Positions 53,470 to 60,671 of a stretch of DNA of 64,000 nt are shown here, piece after piece. Below the pieces are notes generated by a model. The model worked only from the letters and a program-made list of their open reading frames with translations, was not told where the DNA came from and did not search any database. The DNA comes from DASZQY01 sp035548515. GTDB lineage: Bacteria > Pseudomonadota > Alphaproteobacteria > Rhizobiales > Kaistiaceae. The number at the start of each line of letters is the position of its first letter. Position 1 is the stretch's first letter. The position numbers and the translations under genes were made by a program. The stretch is taken from positions 61,405 to 125,404 of the forward strand of contig DASZSW010000046.1 in assembly GCA_035548515.1 (NCBI GenBank), given 5' to 3'.

Positions 53470-54018
53470 TTGCCGGTGCGTCCGCCGCCGGTCACCGCGG
53501 CATTTCTCGCGATCGTCCTCGTGACGCGCTTGGCGCAATTGGTCATCCCCGGCTGGTATGGCGGCTTGGCGCGCGATCCTGCTGCGCCCTGGTGGCGCAT
53601 GTTCACGGCGCTGTTCGCGTATGACGACGGCTGGGTGCAGTTCGTTTCGATCGCCGTCGGCGCGATCGTCCTGGGCTGGATCGCAGAGCGCCGGTTTGGG
53701 AGCGTCGTCTGGGCAATAATCCTGATCGTGGCGGGCCTCGCAGGACAGGCGTCCGGCCTCTGGTGGCAGCCAGCCGGCGCCGGCTCGTCGGTTGCCGTGG
53801 CGGGCTGGCTTGGCGCGGTCGGGATATGGCTGCTCGTGCCTTCCGCGCGCCTGGCGCCGCAGGCGCGTCTTGGTGGCGTGATCATCGTCGTTCTTGGCGT
53901 GGCGCTGGTCGCCGGGCGCGACCTTCATGGGCCGCCAATCCTGGTAGGGCTTGTCCTGGGCGGCCTGTTCCTGATCACCGGAAGGCGTGGTAACGAGCCA
54001 GCCCAACGGCAGGGGTAA
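53470..54018 (+). CDS. Rhomboid-like membrane protein
   Basis: A 182-residue membrane protein with about six helices. WRMFTALFAYDD matches the W-R-x-x-T region of rhomboid proteases. AGAGSSVAVAGWLGA aligns with the Ser-containing helix GxSG, and DLHGPPILVGLVLG with the His helix. The site reads G-S-S-V, so the Gly after the catalytic Ser is missing. It could be a degenerate or inactive rhomboid. The start is TTG 53470, 6 bases after proC. Its stop is 3 bases before csaA, so it is likely part of one operon. Confidence 0.6.
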   Translation: MPVRPPPVTAAFLAIVLVTRLAQLVIPGWYGGLARDPAAPWWRMFTALFAYDDGWVQFVSIAVGAIVLGWIAERRFGSVVWAIILIVAGLAGQASGLWWQPAGAGSSVAVAGWLGAVGIWLLVPSARLAPQARLGGVIIVVLGVALVAGRDLHGPPILVGLVLGGLFLITGRRGNEPAQRQG

Positions 54019-54021
54019 AGC

Positions 54022-54381
54022 ATGGCAGGCAGCAACGCACTGGCACCGCAGATCGTCTTCGACGATTTCATGCGTGTGGACATCCGCGTCGGCACGATCG
54101 TCGAGGCGCGGCCGTTCCCGGAAGCGCGCAAGCCGGCGTTCCAGCTGTTCATCGACTTCGGCCCCGAGATCGGCCGCAAGAAATCGTCGGCGCAGATCAC
54201 GAAGCACTACACACCAGATGCGCTGGTCGGACGGCAGGTCGCCGCAGTGGTGAACTTCCCGCCGCGCCAGATCGGCCCATTCATGTCCGAGGTGCTGACA
54301 CTGGGCTTCCCGGACGAGACGGGTGAGGTGGTACTGATCGGACCGTCGCTCAAGGTGCCCGACGGCGGGCGGCTGTTCTAA
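54022..54381 (+). CDS. csaA: CsaA-type tRNA-binding protein
   Basis: A 119-residue OB-fold protein of the CsaA family (tRNA-binding domain as in the C-terminal part of methionyl-tRNA synthetase). Conserved blocks are DDFMRVDIRVGTIVEARPFP, FGPEIGRKKSSAQIT, VNFPPRQIGPFMSEVL and VVLIGPSL. It is thought to be a chaperone-like or tRNA-binding factor. The stop overlaps the convergent toxin gene by 4 bases. Confidence 0.93.
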   Translation: MAGSNALAPQIVFDDFMRVDIRVGTIVEARPFPEARKPAFQLFIDFGPEIGRKKSSAQITKHYTPDALVGRQVAAVVNFPPRQIGPFMSEVLTLGFPDETGEVVLIGPSLKVPDGGRLF

Positions 54382-54662
54382 GGGCGATCCTCGCGGGCGT
54401 GGAAGACGCGCAGAACGCGCACGATGTCGCCGATGATCTGATATTGGACCACGTAACTGCCGTTCAGCACGCGCAGGACCATGCTGCGAAAATGACGCCG
54501 TTTTGAAACGGCGACGCCCAGTTCCGGAAATACGGCGAGCGGAGTTACCTTCTCCGTCAGCGCAGCGGCAATGTGTTTGGCGACATCGGGTTGATCGTTC
54601 TCAAGAAAAGCAGCGAATCGATGAAGGTCACCGAGCGCGCGGCTCGACCACTCGAGCGTCAA
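54378..54662 (-). CDS. RelE/ParE-family toxin
   Basis: A 94-residue small basic protein with the RelE/ParE fold: LEWSSRALGDLHRFAAFLEN at the N-terminus, then KVTPLAVFPELGV, the strands RSMVLRVLNGSYVVQYQI and IVRVLRVFHAREDR. The last stretch, with His and Arg, matches ParE-type C-termini. It overlaps the upstream antitoxin gene by ATGA. Targets (gyrase for ParE or mRNA for RelE) cannot be told from sequence by eye. Confidence 0.8.
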   Translation of the reverse strand: MTLEWSSRALGDLHRFAAFLENDQPDVAKHIAAALTEKVTPLAVFPELGVAVSKRRHFRSMVLRVLNGSYVVQYQIIGDIVRVLRVFHAREDRP

Positions 54663-54928
54663 TCTTTCGGCCAGGGGTTGTAGTCAGGCGTACCCCACGT
54701 CTTAAGCCACCGAACGACTTCCTCGTGCGGGATATTCGGCTCCACAAGCGCTGCATCGGCTCGCCTGTCGAGTTCCGCCAAATCCTCCTCGGAAAGCTCG
54801 ACCGCGTAGTTCGATTGAACGAAGCCCGCCACGAGCTCCGGCACGCTCATGCCGCTTTCCTCGGCGCGCTTTTCCAGCGCGAGGGCGGTTTCCTCGTCCA
54901 CCTCGATCTTGCGCATCGCGGTTCCCAT
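54659..54928 (-). CDS. Antitoxin of the RelE/ParE-type pair
   Basis: An 89-residue protein with a ribbon-helix-helix-like N-terminus (MRKIEVDEETALALEKRAEE SGMS in order) and an acidic C-terminal part (EEDLAELDRRADAALVEPN, PHEEVVRWLKTWGTP) that could wrap the toxin. Residues 5-40 would form the DNA-binding dimer that autoregulates the pair. The ATGA overlap with the toxin gene is typical. The start could also be the internal ATG at MRKIE. Confidence 0.75.
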   Translation of the reverse strand: MGTAMRKIEVDEETALALEKRAEESGMSVPELVAGFVQSNYAVELSEEDLAELDRRADAALVEPNIPHEEVVRWLKTWGTPDYNPWPKD

Positions 54929-54947
54929 GGCGAGGTAAGATAGTCCG

Positions 54948-56327
54948 CTAGGCCGGAATAGTCACCGTCACCCTTAGCCCACCCATGGGGCTGTCCGACA
55001 GGGCAATGTCGCCGCCGTGGCCGCGGGCGATGTCGCGCGCGATGGGCAGGCCGAGGCCGGTGCCGCTTTCGTCGAGGTTGCGCGCGTTGTCGAGGCGGTA
55101 GAACGGCTTGAATACCGCCTCCCGCTCCTCAAAGGGGACGCCCGGCCCGTCGTCATCGACGATGACGGTCAGCTGATCGTCGGAGTGGCCGCCGACGATG
55201 ACGACGTGGTCGGCGTGACGCCCCGCGTTGGACACGAGATTGGCGATGCAGCGCTTGTAGCTCTGCGGGCGAAGCCGCACGGTCGGGTCGCCGGAGAAGG
55301 ACACTTCGGTGTCATGACCGGAGACGCGCGATTCCTGGGCGATCTCGCGGAGCAATGCGCCGACGTCGGTAGGTTTGGTGTCCTCGTCGTTCTGGCCGCG
55401 GGCGAAGGCGAGATAGCCTTCCAGCATGCGGTCCATGTCGGCGACGTCATTCTTCATCGCGGCGATGTCTTCGTCATCCGGCAGCAACGCCAGCTGCAGC
55501 TTCAGGCGCGTGAGTACCGTGCGGAGGTCGTGGCTGACGCCCGCCAGCATCGCGGTGCGTTGCTCGATCTGTCGTTCGACGCGCTCGCGCATCAGGTGGA
55601 ACGCGGCGCTTGCCTGGCGCACCTCGCGGGCGCCGCGCGGCGGGAATTCGCCGACGGGGCGGCCCTTGCCGAACGCATCGACCGCGGCAGTGAGTTTGAG
55701 GATGGGGCGGATCTGGTTGCGAAGGAACACGATCGCGATAGCCAAAAGCACGACGCTCGTCGCCACCATGGCCGAGATGAACAGCAGCGCGTTGGAGGCG
55801 TAGGTCTGGCTGCGCGGCGCGAAAACGCGCAGTACGTTGTGCTCGAGCTGGATGCGGATCTCGACGAGGTTCGAGCGGCCGACGGTGTCGATCCAGAAAG
55901 GGCGGCCGACCCGGCGTGTGATCTCCTGGCTCAGCATGCGGTCGAGCGGCGAGAAGAATGGCTTCGGCCCAGGTGGGGGCAGGGGCTCCGGTGGCAGCAC
56001 CGCGGCGTTGAGCCCGAAGCGCGTGGCGGCGATGTCGATGACCCGGGCGAAGTCCGGCGCCTGCGGATAATTTTCGATGATGTCGACCAGCGCGGCGATT
56101 TCCCCGGCCGTCGCCGCCGAGAGCCGCTCGGTCACGTCCTGCCAGTTGCGCTCCATGAAGACGAACGCGACCAGCGACTGGAGCAACACGACCGGCGCGA
56201 TGATGATGATCAGCGAGCGGGCGAACAGGCCCTTGGGCATTGCCGCATTGAAGGCGCGGGCGACGCGGCGGTAGAGGCCGCGGATGCCGGGCGCGGCGGC
56301 GGGAACGTCTTCGGCTGCGGTTGCCAC
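54948..56327 (-). CDS. Sensor histidine kinase, EnvZ-like
   Basis: A 459-residue membrane kinase. Two helices (about residues 35-58 and 178-202) bracket a periplasmic domain. HAMP-like linker NQIRPILKLTAAVDAFGKG follows, then the H-box with His266 (LAGVSHDLRTVLTRLKLQL) and the ATPase domain with N-box NLVSNAGRHAD, VDDDGPGVP and GTGLGLPIARDI. It lies 10 bases after the OmpR-family gene, in the same direction, and is its likely partner. The signal is unknown. Confidence 0.93.
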   Translation of the reverse strand: MATAAEDVPAAAPGIRGLYRRVARAFNAAMPKGLFARSLIIIIAPVVLLQSLVAFVFMERNWQDVTERLSAATAGEIAALVDIIENYPQAPDFARVIDIAATRFGLNAAVLPPEPLPPPGPKPFFSPLDRMLSQEITRRVGRPFWIDTVGRSNLVEIRIQLEHNVLRVFAPRSQTYASNALLFISAMVATSVVLLAIAIVFLRNQIRPILKLTAAVDAFGKGRPVGEFPPRGAREVRQASAAFHLMRERVERQIEQRTAMLAGVSHDLRTVLTRLKLQLALLPDDEDIAAMKNDVADMDRMLEGYLAFARGQNDEDTKPTDVGALLREIAQESRVSGHDTEVSFSGDPTVRLRPQSYKRCIANLVSNAGRHADHVVIVGGHSDDQLTVIVDDDGPGVPFEEREAVFKPFYRLDNARNLDESGTGLGLPIARDIARGHGGDIALSDSPMGGLRVTVTIPA

Positions 56328-56337
56328 GGCGGACGGC

Positions 56338-57051
56338 CTAGACGGCGATCGCCAGGCGATAGCCGATGCCGCGCACAGTCTGGAGATAGAGCGGGTTGCC
56401 CGGATCGGCCTCGATCTTGCGGCGCAGGCGGTTGATCTGCACGTCCACGGTCCGCTCGCCCGAGGGTCCGCTCGACACGACCAGCTTGTCGCGCGGCACC
56501 GTCTCGCCCGGCACCGCCGCGAAGATCGCCATGATCTGGCGTTCGCGCTCGGTCAGCCGCACGGGTTCGCCGGCGCGCTTCAGTTCGAGGCGCTCGCGGT
56601 TGAAGGTGAAGGGGCCGAAGGAAACCTGCTCGATCAGCGGCTTTGCCGAGGGCACGGTGCGCTTCAGGATATTGTTGATCCGGAGCAGCAACTCGCGCGG
56701 CTCGAAAGGCTTGGCAACGTAGTCGTCGGCCCCCGATTCCAGGCCGGCGATGCGGCTTTCGCTTTCGGCGCGTGCCGTCAGCATCAGGATCGGCACGGTC
56801 ATCGTCTCGCGGAGCGAGCGGACCAGCGCCATGCCGTCTTCGCCGGGCATCATCACGTCGACGATCAGCAGGTCGAAGGCGAGGCCGTTGAGGCGCTGGC
56901 GCGCTTCGGCGGCGTTGGCGGCGATGGAAACGCGGAAGCCCTGGTCGCCGAGGTAGCGCGACAGCAAGGTGCGGATGCGCTTGTCGTCGTCGATGACGAG
57001 CAGATGGGGCGCGTCGTCGGAAACCGGCCGCTCGGTGACGGGGGCGTTCAT
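56338..57051 (-). CDS. petR: OmpR-family response regulator, PetR-like
   Basis: A 237-residue regulator with a receiver domain (Asp65 in LLIVDVMMPGEDG, conserved Lys in DDYVAKPFEPREL) and a winged-helix DNA-binding domain (LTERERQIMAIFAAVPGE, SGPSGERTVDVQINRLRRKI). Its order directly after a MarR gene matches petP-petR of Rhodobacter, where PetR is needed for cytochrome bc1 production. The start overlaps the MarR stop by 4 bases. The symbol is proposed from that pairing and is less certain than the family. Confidence 0.85.
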   Translation of the reverse strand: MNAPVTERPVSDDAPHLLVIDDDKRIRTLLSRYLGDQGFRVSIAANAAEARQRLNGLAFDLLIVDVMMPGEDGMALVRSLRETMTVPILMLTARAESESRIAGLESGADDYVAKPFEPRELLLRINNILKRTVPSAKPLIEQVSFGPFTFNRERLELKRAGEPVRLTERERQIMAIFAAVPGETVPRDKLVVSSGPSGERTVDVQINRLRRKIEADPGNPLYLQTVRGIGYRLAIAV

Positions 57052-57584
57052 TGTTCGATCAGGTGGTCGACCTTGTCGCGCTCGCCGGCGTCGACAATGG
57101 CGCGCAGAAACTTCTCGGCCGCGGCGCGGCCTTCCGGCGACAGCGTCGCGAGCGCCTTGCCGATGCGGTGCGCCTGGAGGTCGAGCAGACGAAGCGCCAG
57201 CGCGCGACCGGATTCGGTGGGGTAGAGCAAGCGCTGGCGGCGGTCGAGCGGGCCGGTCTTCTGCTCGATGAAGCCGTTGTCGATCAGCTGCTTCAGCACG
57301 CGTCCGAGGCTCTGCTTGGTGATCTTCAGGATGTCGAGCAGGTCCGCGACCCGAATGCCCGGATGACGATTGACGAAATGGATGACGCGATGGTGCGCGC
57401 GGCCGAAGCCATAGCTGGTCAGTGCCGCATCCGGATCGGAGATGAAGTCGCGATAGGCAAAGAAGAGAAGCTCGATGTACGGGATCTCGGCCCGGTCGCT
57501 TGCCGACAGCGGGGTCGTCACCGTCCCCGCGGTTTTTGCTCGTTTTGCGCCGGCCGGAGCGTCTTTCAAATTTATGTCAGCCAT
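57048..57584 (-). CDS. petP: MarR-family transcriptional regulator, PetP-like
   Basis: A 178-residue winged-helix regulator with the MarR core: GRAHHRVIHFVNRHPGIRV, then the recognition part DLLDILKITKQSLGRVLKQL, then wing residues KTGPLDRRQRLLYPTESGR. The N-terminal 30 residues are Ala/Lys-rich. It is the first gene of a three-gene operon with the OmpR and kinase genes, an order like petP-petR. The start lies inside a palindrome (57574-57592) and has no clear Shine-Dalgarno. It is divergent from ilvE. Confidence 0.85.
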   Translation of the reverse strand: MADINLKDAPAGAKRAKTAGTVTTPLSASDRAEIPYIELLFFAYRDFISDPDAALTSYGFGRAHHRVIHFVNRHPGIRVADLLDILKITKQSLGRVLKQLIDNGFIEQKTGPLDRRQRLLYPTESGRALALRLLDLQAHRIGKALATLSPEGRAAAEKFLRAIVDAGERDKVDHLIEQ

Positions 57585-57592
57585 GTTGACAT
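57574..57592. promoter_or_regulatory. Candidate operator palindrome over the MarR start codon
   Basis: ATGTCA and TGACAT form a perfect 6-bp inverted repeat with a 7-base spacer. The site includes the MarR start codon at 57582-57584. On the plus strand TTGACA (57586-57591) could be a -35 box toward ilvE, with TACGAA at 57609 as a weak -10 after 17 bases. Such a site would allow autoregulation and control of ilvE by the MarR protein, which is an inference. Confidence 0.5.
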
Positions 57593-57809
57593 ATTTTCGG
57601 TCGTTTGTTACGAAAACCAGGCTCGGAGCGCAACGAATGGATACGCTCTGGGCCGCCTCCGGCAGGCTTATGTCCTTGGAATCTCATGCCGGCGGCACAA
57701 TACGACGATTGCGGTGCAGCGCAAAAGGACCAGCGCCGTCGCCGCTGGCGATGAGAAGGGGCTAAGCTCGCGAGCTAATAAGAGCCCCGCGTGGTGAGGA
57801 GATAGAGTC

Positions 57810-58706
57810 ATGGCTCAGCCCTTCGACGACCGGCCCGGCGTCATCTGGATGGATGGGAAGTTCGTTCCCTGGTCGGACGCCAAGATTCACGTACTGACCC
57901 ATGGGCTCCACTACGCCAGCTCCGTGTTCGAGGGCGAGCGCGCCTACGGCGGGGTGGTCTTCCGCCTGGAGGAGCACACTGACCGCCTGCACGAGTCGGC
58001 GCGCATCCTGGGCTTCGAGATCCCCTACACCGCCGACCAGATAAACAAGGCGACGGCCGAGTTGCTGGTGCGGCAGAAGATGGTCGACGCATATGTCCGC
58101 CCGATCGCATGGCGCGGCAGCGAGATGATGGGCGTCTCGGCGCAGAACAACACCATCCATCTCGCGATCGCGGTGTGGGACTGGCCATCGTACTTCAAAC
58201 CGGAGGAGCGGCTGAAAGGCATCCGCCTCGACATGGCGAAGTACCGCCGCCCGGATCCGGCGACCGAGCCCTCGAAGTCGAAGGCCGCCGGCCTCTATAT
58301 GATCTGCACCATCTCCAAGCACGAGGCCGAGCGCAAAGGCTACGCCGACGCTCTGATGCTCGACTGGCGCGGCCAGATCGCCGAAGCGACCGGCGCCAAC
58401 ATCATGTTCGTGAAGGATGGCGTCCTCCACACACCGACACCAGACTGCTTCCTCGACGGCATCACGCGTCGCGCGGTCACCGACCTCGCGAGGAAGCGCG
58501 GCATGAAGGTGATCGAGCGCGCGATCATGCCGGAGGAGATGGCGACGTTCAGTGAAGCCTTCCTCTGCGGCACCGCTGCGGAGGTGACTCCGGTCTCCGA
58601 GATCGGCCAGTACCGCTTCACACCCGGCCAGATCAGCAAGACGCTGATGGAGGACTACTCCGCCGCGGTGCTGCCGACGACGCCGGCCATGGCAGTGAAC
58701 GGGTAG
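57810..58706 (+). CDS. ilvE: Branched-chain amino acid aminotransferase
   Basis: A 298-residue PLP enzyme of fold class IV that transaminates leucine, isoleucine and valine. Conserved parts are HYASSVFEGERAYGGVVFRLEE (in two stretches), AYVRPIAWRGSE, SKSKAAGLYM with the PLP Lys region, and RGQIAEATGANIMFV, which binds the phosphate. FLCGTAAEVTPVSEIGQY ends the core. ATG 57810 has GAGGAG 9 bases upstream. It is divergent from the MarR operon. Confidence 0.94.
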   Translation: MAQPFDDRPGVIWMDGKFVPWSDAKIHVLTHGLHYASSVFEGERAYGGVVFRLEEHTDRLHESARILGFEIPYTADQINKATAELLVRQKMVDAYVRPIAWRGSEMMGVSAQNNTIHLAIAVWDWPSYFKPEERLKGIRLDMAKYRRPDPATEPSKSKAAGLYMICTISKHEAERKGYADALMLDWRGQIAEATGANIMFVKDGVLHTPTPDCFLDGITRRAVTDLARKRGMKVIERAIMPEEMATFSEAFLCGTAAEVTPVSEIGQYRFTPGQISKTLMEDYSAAVLPTTPAMAVNG

Positions 58707-58737
58707 GGGCCTAGTGCTTTCCGACGGGCTTCTTTCT

Positions 58738-58779
58738 GCTGTCATCCTTCGGCGGCGCGAAGCGCCGACCGGAGGATCG
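58738..58779. repeat. Left hairpin repeat of the GIY-YIG unit
   Basis: Starts GCTGTCATCCTTCGGCGGCG and ends ACCGGAGGATCG. It folds into an imperfect hairpin with the central stem CGGCG / CGCCG and outer pairing ATCCT / AGGAT. It lies 8 bases beyond the nuclease stop. Confidence 0.85.
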
Positions 58780-58787
58780 CGCGCCGC

Positions 58788-59072
58788 CTAGATCAGTAGC
58801 GAGTAGAGGTCTTCCCATTCGGGATTGCTCTTCTCGATCAGCGCCACCTTCCACGCACGTTTCCAATGCTTAAGACGTTTCTCGCGAGAAATCGCTTCGG
58901 CGACGTCGCCGAACTCCTCGACGTGAACCAACATCTTCAGGCCGTATGTTTTGGTGAAGCCCTTGAGGAGGCCTTCGCGATGTTCCCATGCACGTCGCGC
59001 GATGTCGTTGGTCACGCCGATGTACAGCGTGCCATGGCGGCGATTGGTCATGATGTAGACGTAATAGGCCAT
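58788..59072 (-). CDS. GIY-YIG nuclease family protein
   Basis: A 94-residue single-domain GIY-YIG protein of the YhbQ/COG2827 type. The two halves of the motif are YVYIM (residues 4-8) and LYIGVTND (16-23), with the catalytic Arg in RRAWEHR and a Glu-containing helix AISREKRLKHWKRAW, ending SNPEWEDL. The ATG at 59072 gives the usual start. The frame stays open through the right-hand repeat to 59201, which is read-through, not gene. A weak GGAG lies 12 bases upstream. The hairpin repeats on both sides suggest that the protein processes or moves them. Confidence 0.88.
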   Translation of the reverse strand: MAYYVYIMTNRRHGTLYIGVTNDIARRAWEHREGLLKGFTKTYGLKMLVHVEEFGDVAEAISREKRLKHWKRAWKVALIEKSNPEWEDLYSLLI

Positions 59073-59093
59073 GGGGTCGCGGGCTCCATACCA

Positions 59094-59135
59094 CGATCCT
59101 CCGGTCGACGCTTCGCGTCGCCGAAGGATGACAGC
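59094..59135. repeat. Right hairpin repeat of the GIY-YIG unit
   Basis: Starts CGATCCTCCGGTCGACGCTT and ends GAAGGATGACAGC, the inverted copy of 58738-58779. Its central stem is CGACG / CGTCG. The A:T pair here is G:C in the left copy, so pairing is kept. It lies 21 bases upstream of the nuclease start. Confidence 0.85.
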
Positions 59136-59192
59136 GATGGGCTTTGCGCGCCCGCGTCGTTTCTTGCCGCCCTTGCTGCCTCGCCGTGATCC

Positions 59193-59231
59193 AAAAAACA
59201 AAAAAGCCGCCGGCAGAGCATCCGGCGGCTT
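59193..59231 (-). terminator. Intrinsic terminator of the cold shock gene
   Basis: On the minus strand AAGCCGCCGG and CCGGCGGCTT form a 10-bp stem with an eight-base loop, followed by TTTTTTGTTTTTT. It lies 25 bases after the cold-shock stop at 59256 and is a strong leftward terminator. Confidence 0.92.
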
Positions 59232-59255
59232 GCGAAAAGTTCCCCGCTTAGGCGA

Positions 59256-59471
59256 TCAGCTCGCCGGCTGGAGCTCCACGGCCTTCGGGCCCTTGCCGCG
59301 TTTGTCGGGTTCGGTCTCGAAGGAGACCCGCTGGCCATCGGCCAAGGTGCCGAGACCGGAGCGCTCGACCGCGGTCACGTGGACGAACACGTCCTTGCCG
59401 CCGTCGTCCGGGGTGATGAAGCCGTACCCCTTCGACGCATTAAAGAACTTCACGGTGCCGTTCTGACGCAT
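59256..59471 (-). CDS. Cold shock protein, CspA family
   Basis: A 71-residue OB-fold nucleic-acid chaperone. RNP1 is KGYGFITP and RNP2 is DVFVHVTAV, with the N-terminal GTVKFFNASKGYGF typical of the family. The end is Lys/Pro-rich (GKGPKAVELQPAS). It has its own terminator. The upstream gap 59472-59721 (250 bases, no gene seen) probably holds its promoter and leader. Confidence 0.95.
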   Translation of the reverse strand: MRQNGTVKFFNASKGYGFITPDDGGKDVFVHVTAVERSGLGTLADGQRVSFETEPDKRGKGPKAVELQPAS

Positions 59472-59721
59472 TGCATGACCTTCCGTTCCGTTACCGAGCG
59501 GACGGCACGCCTATAGTCACATGTAAGCCAAGCCTCGCACCCGTCCGCACCCGCAATTTATGCGGCAGAAACCGCGGGAAAACAACGTCCGCCGCTTGAC
59601 TAGGGGCCGTTGGCGATCACCGGGCGCGGCAGATTCGGCCGCGCGAAACGCGCCGAGCGCACTGTCCGGGTGTGACGGGCGTCACACGGCGGCGCGACGT
59701 GCCTCGCCGGCTGGTCGCGGG

Positions 59722-60504
59722 TCACTTCCCGAACAGCTTTGGCAGTTTGATCCTGGGAAGCTTGGTTAGCGGAGTCTTGATGGCCTTGCCGATGTCGTTG
59801 CCGGCGACGGTCACGTACTTGCGAATCGATGTGGTGCTGCCGCGCAGGCCCGGGACGAGATTCTTCTGATCGCCGAGGAAGGGCAGCGCCAGCTTGAAGG
59901 GCACGCCGGTGAGGAACGATCCGTCCCATGTGTCGCGCAGCGAGAATGCACCCAACGGAGTCATGTGCAGGAACTTGCCGACGACGTTGTGGAGGCGGCA
60001 GGCGCCGACCTTCGGACACACCTCGATCGCACCTTCGATCATCGCCACCGCCATCTCGCCGTCGTCCTTGGTGTAGACGTCGAACACGGTGCCGCGGACG
60101 CCGATGGTCGCGGTCGGCGTGACGATCTCGTAGGCGTTGTGATCCGCCTTGCCGGTGATGAACCTGAGCGCGCCCGCCGTCAGATTGATGACGACCTTGC
60201 CCTCGGAAGTGTTTGAATCATATACGAAATTATCGAGCACGATGGTCGAGGCCGGGCCGATCGCCAACTTCGTTTGATCGTTGAATTGAAACTGTCCGAC
60301 GCCGTTTGCGTCGGTGGTGATCGTCTCGTTCTGGAAGACCGCATCGCCGCTCTTCAGCGTCGCCGCAGACGCGTCGCGCGTGCCGGTGACGGTCGTCGTG
60401 ATCGCCGTCGCGGTGCCGATGTCTTCCGTCGCGGCGCGCGCGTGCGTCGCGAGCGTCGTGAGTGCGAGCGATGCGATGGCGATGCGGAACGTCGATGCGT
60501 TCAT
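59722..60504 (-). CDS. Exported FecR-domain protein
   Basis: A 260-residue protein with a signal peptide (MNASTFRIAIASLALTTLATHARA) and then a FecR-type beta domain (LKSGDAVFQNETITTDANG, GPASTIVLDNFVYD, GTVFDVYTKDDGE). Regulators of the FecI/FecR type have an N-terminal cytosolic part and a membrane helix. Here that part is replaced by a signal peptide, so it is an extracytoplasmic FecR-like protein with no sigma factor nearby. The C-terminus is basic and Leu/Pro/Lys-rich (TKLPRIKLPKLFGK). Function unknown. Confidence 0.8.
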   Translation of the reverse strand: MNASTFRIAIASLALTTLATHARAATEDIGTATAITTTVTGTRDASAATLKSGDAVFQNETITTDANGVGQFQFNDQTKLAIGPASTIVLDNFVYDSNTSEGKVVINLTAGALRFITGKADHNAYEIVTPTATIGVRGTVFDVYTKDDGEMAVAMIEGAIEVCPKVGACRLHNVVGKFLHMTPLGAFSLRDTWDGSFLTGVPFKLALPFLGDQKNLVPGLRGSTTSIRKYVTVAGNDIGKAIKTPLTKLPRIKLPKLFGK

Positions 60505-60671
60505 GCGTCGATCTCGATGAAGCGGTGCGAACGTACGAGATGATTCAGTGTGCGTCGAATCTTGCGCATGCGCGCGGACTCGCGTAATCGAATTAGCGCG
60601 CTGTTAACGCGCAAGTTGGACTACACTACGCGCGAGCCGATTCGGCTCACGCATTGGAGAGGAGAAGTACA

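Larger units (their letters stand above)
58738..59135. mobile_element. Compact unit: GIY-YIG nuclease gene between inverted hairpin repeats
   Basis: Two 42-nt inverted copies (58738-58779 and 59094-59135) flank a leftward GIY-YIG nuclease gene, leaving only 8 and 21 bases between the repeats and the ORF. The copies match at 40 of 42 positions, and both differences lie at positions that pair within the hairpin (A:T against G:C). The layout resembles REP sequences around RAYT transposases. Mobility is an inference. I see no clean target duplication. Confidence 0.6.

Noticed and set aside
58723..59144. GACGGGCTT and GATGGGCTT as a target duplication around the GIY-YIG unit
   Set aside because: The two differ at one base, and the left copy is six bases away from the repeat while the right copy abuts it. 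This is not a convincing duplication.
59072..59201. A longer GIY-YIG protein starting at 59201
   Set aside because: The extra 43 codons run through the right hairpin repeat and upstream sequence and do not resemble the family. The ATG at 59072 gives the normal length.
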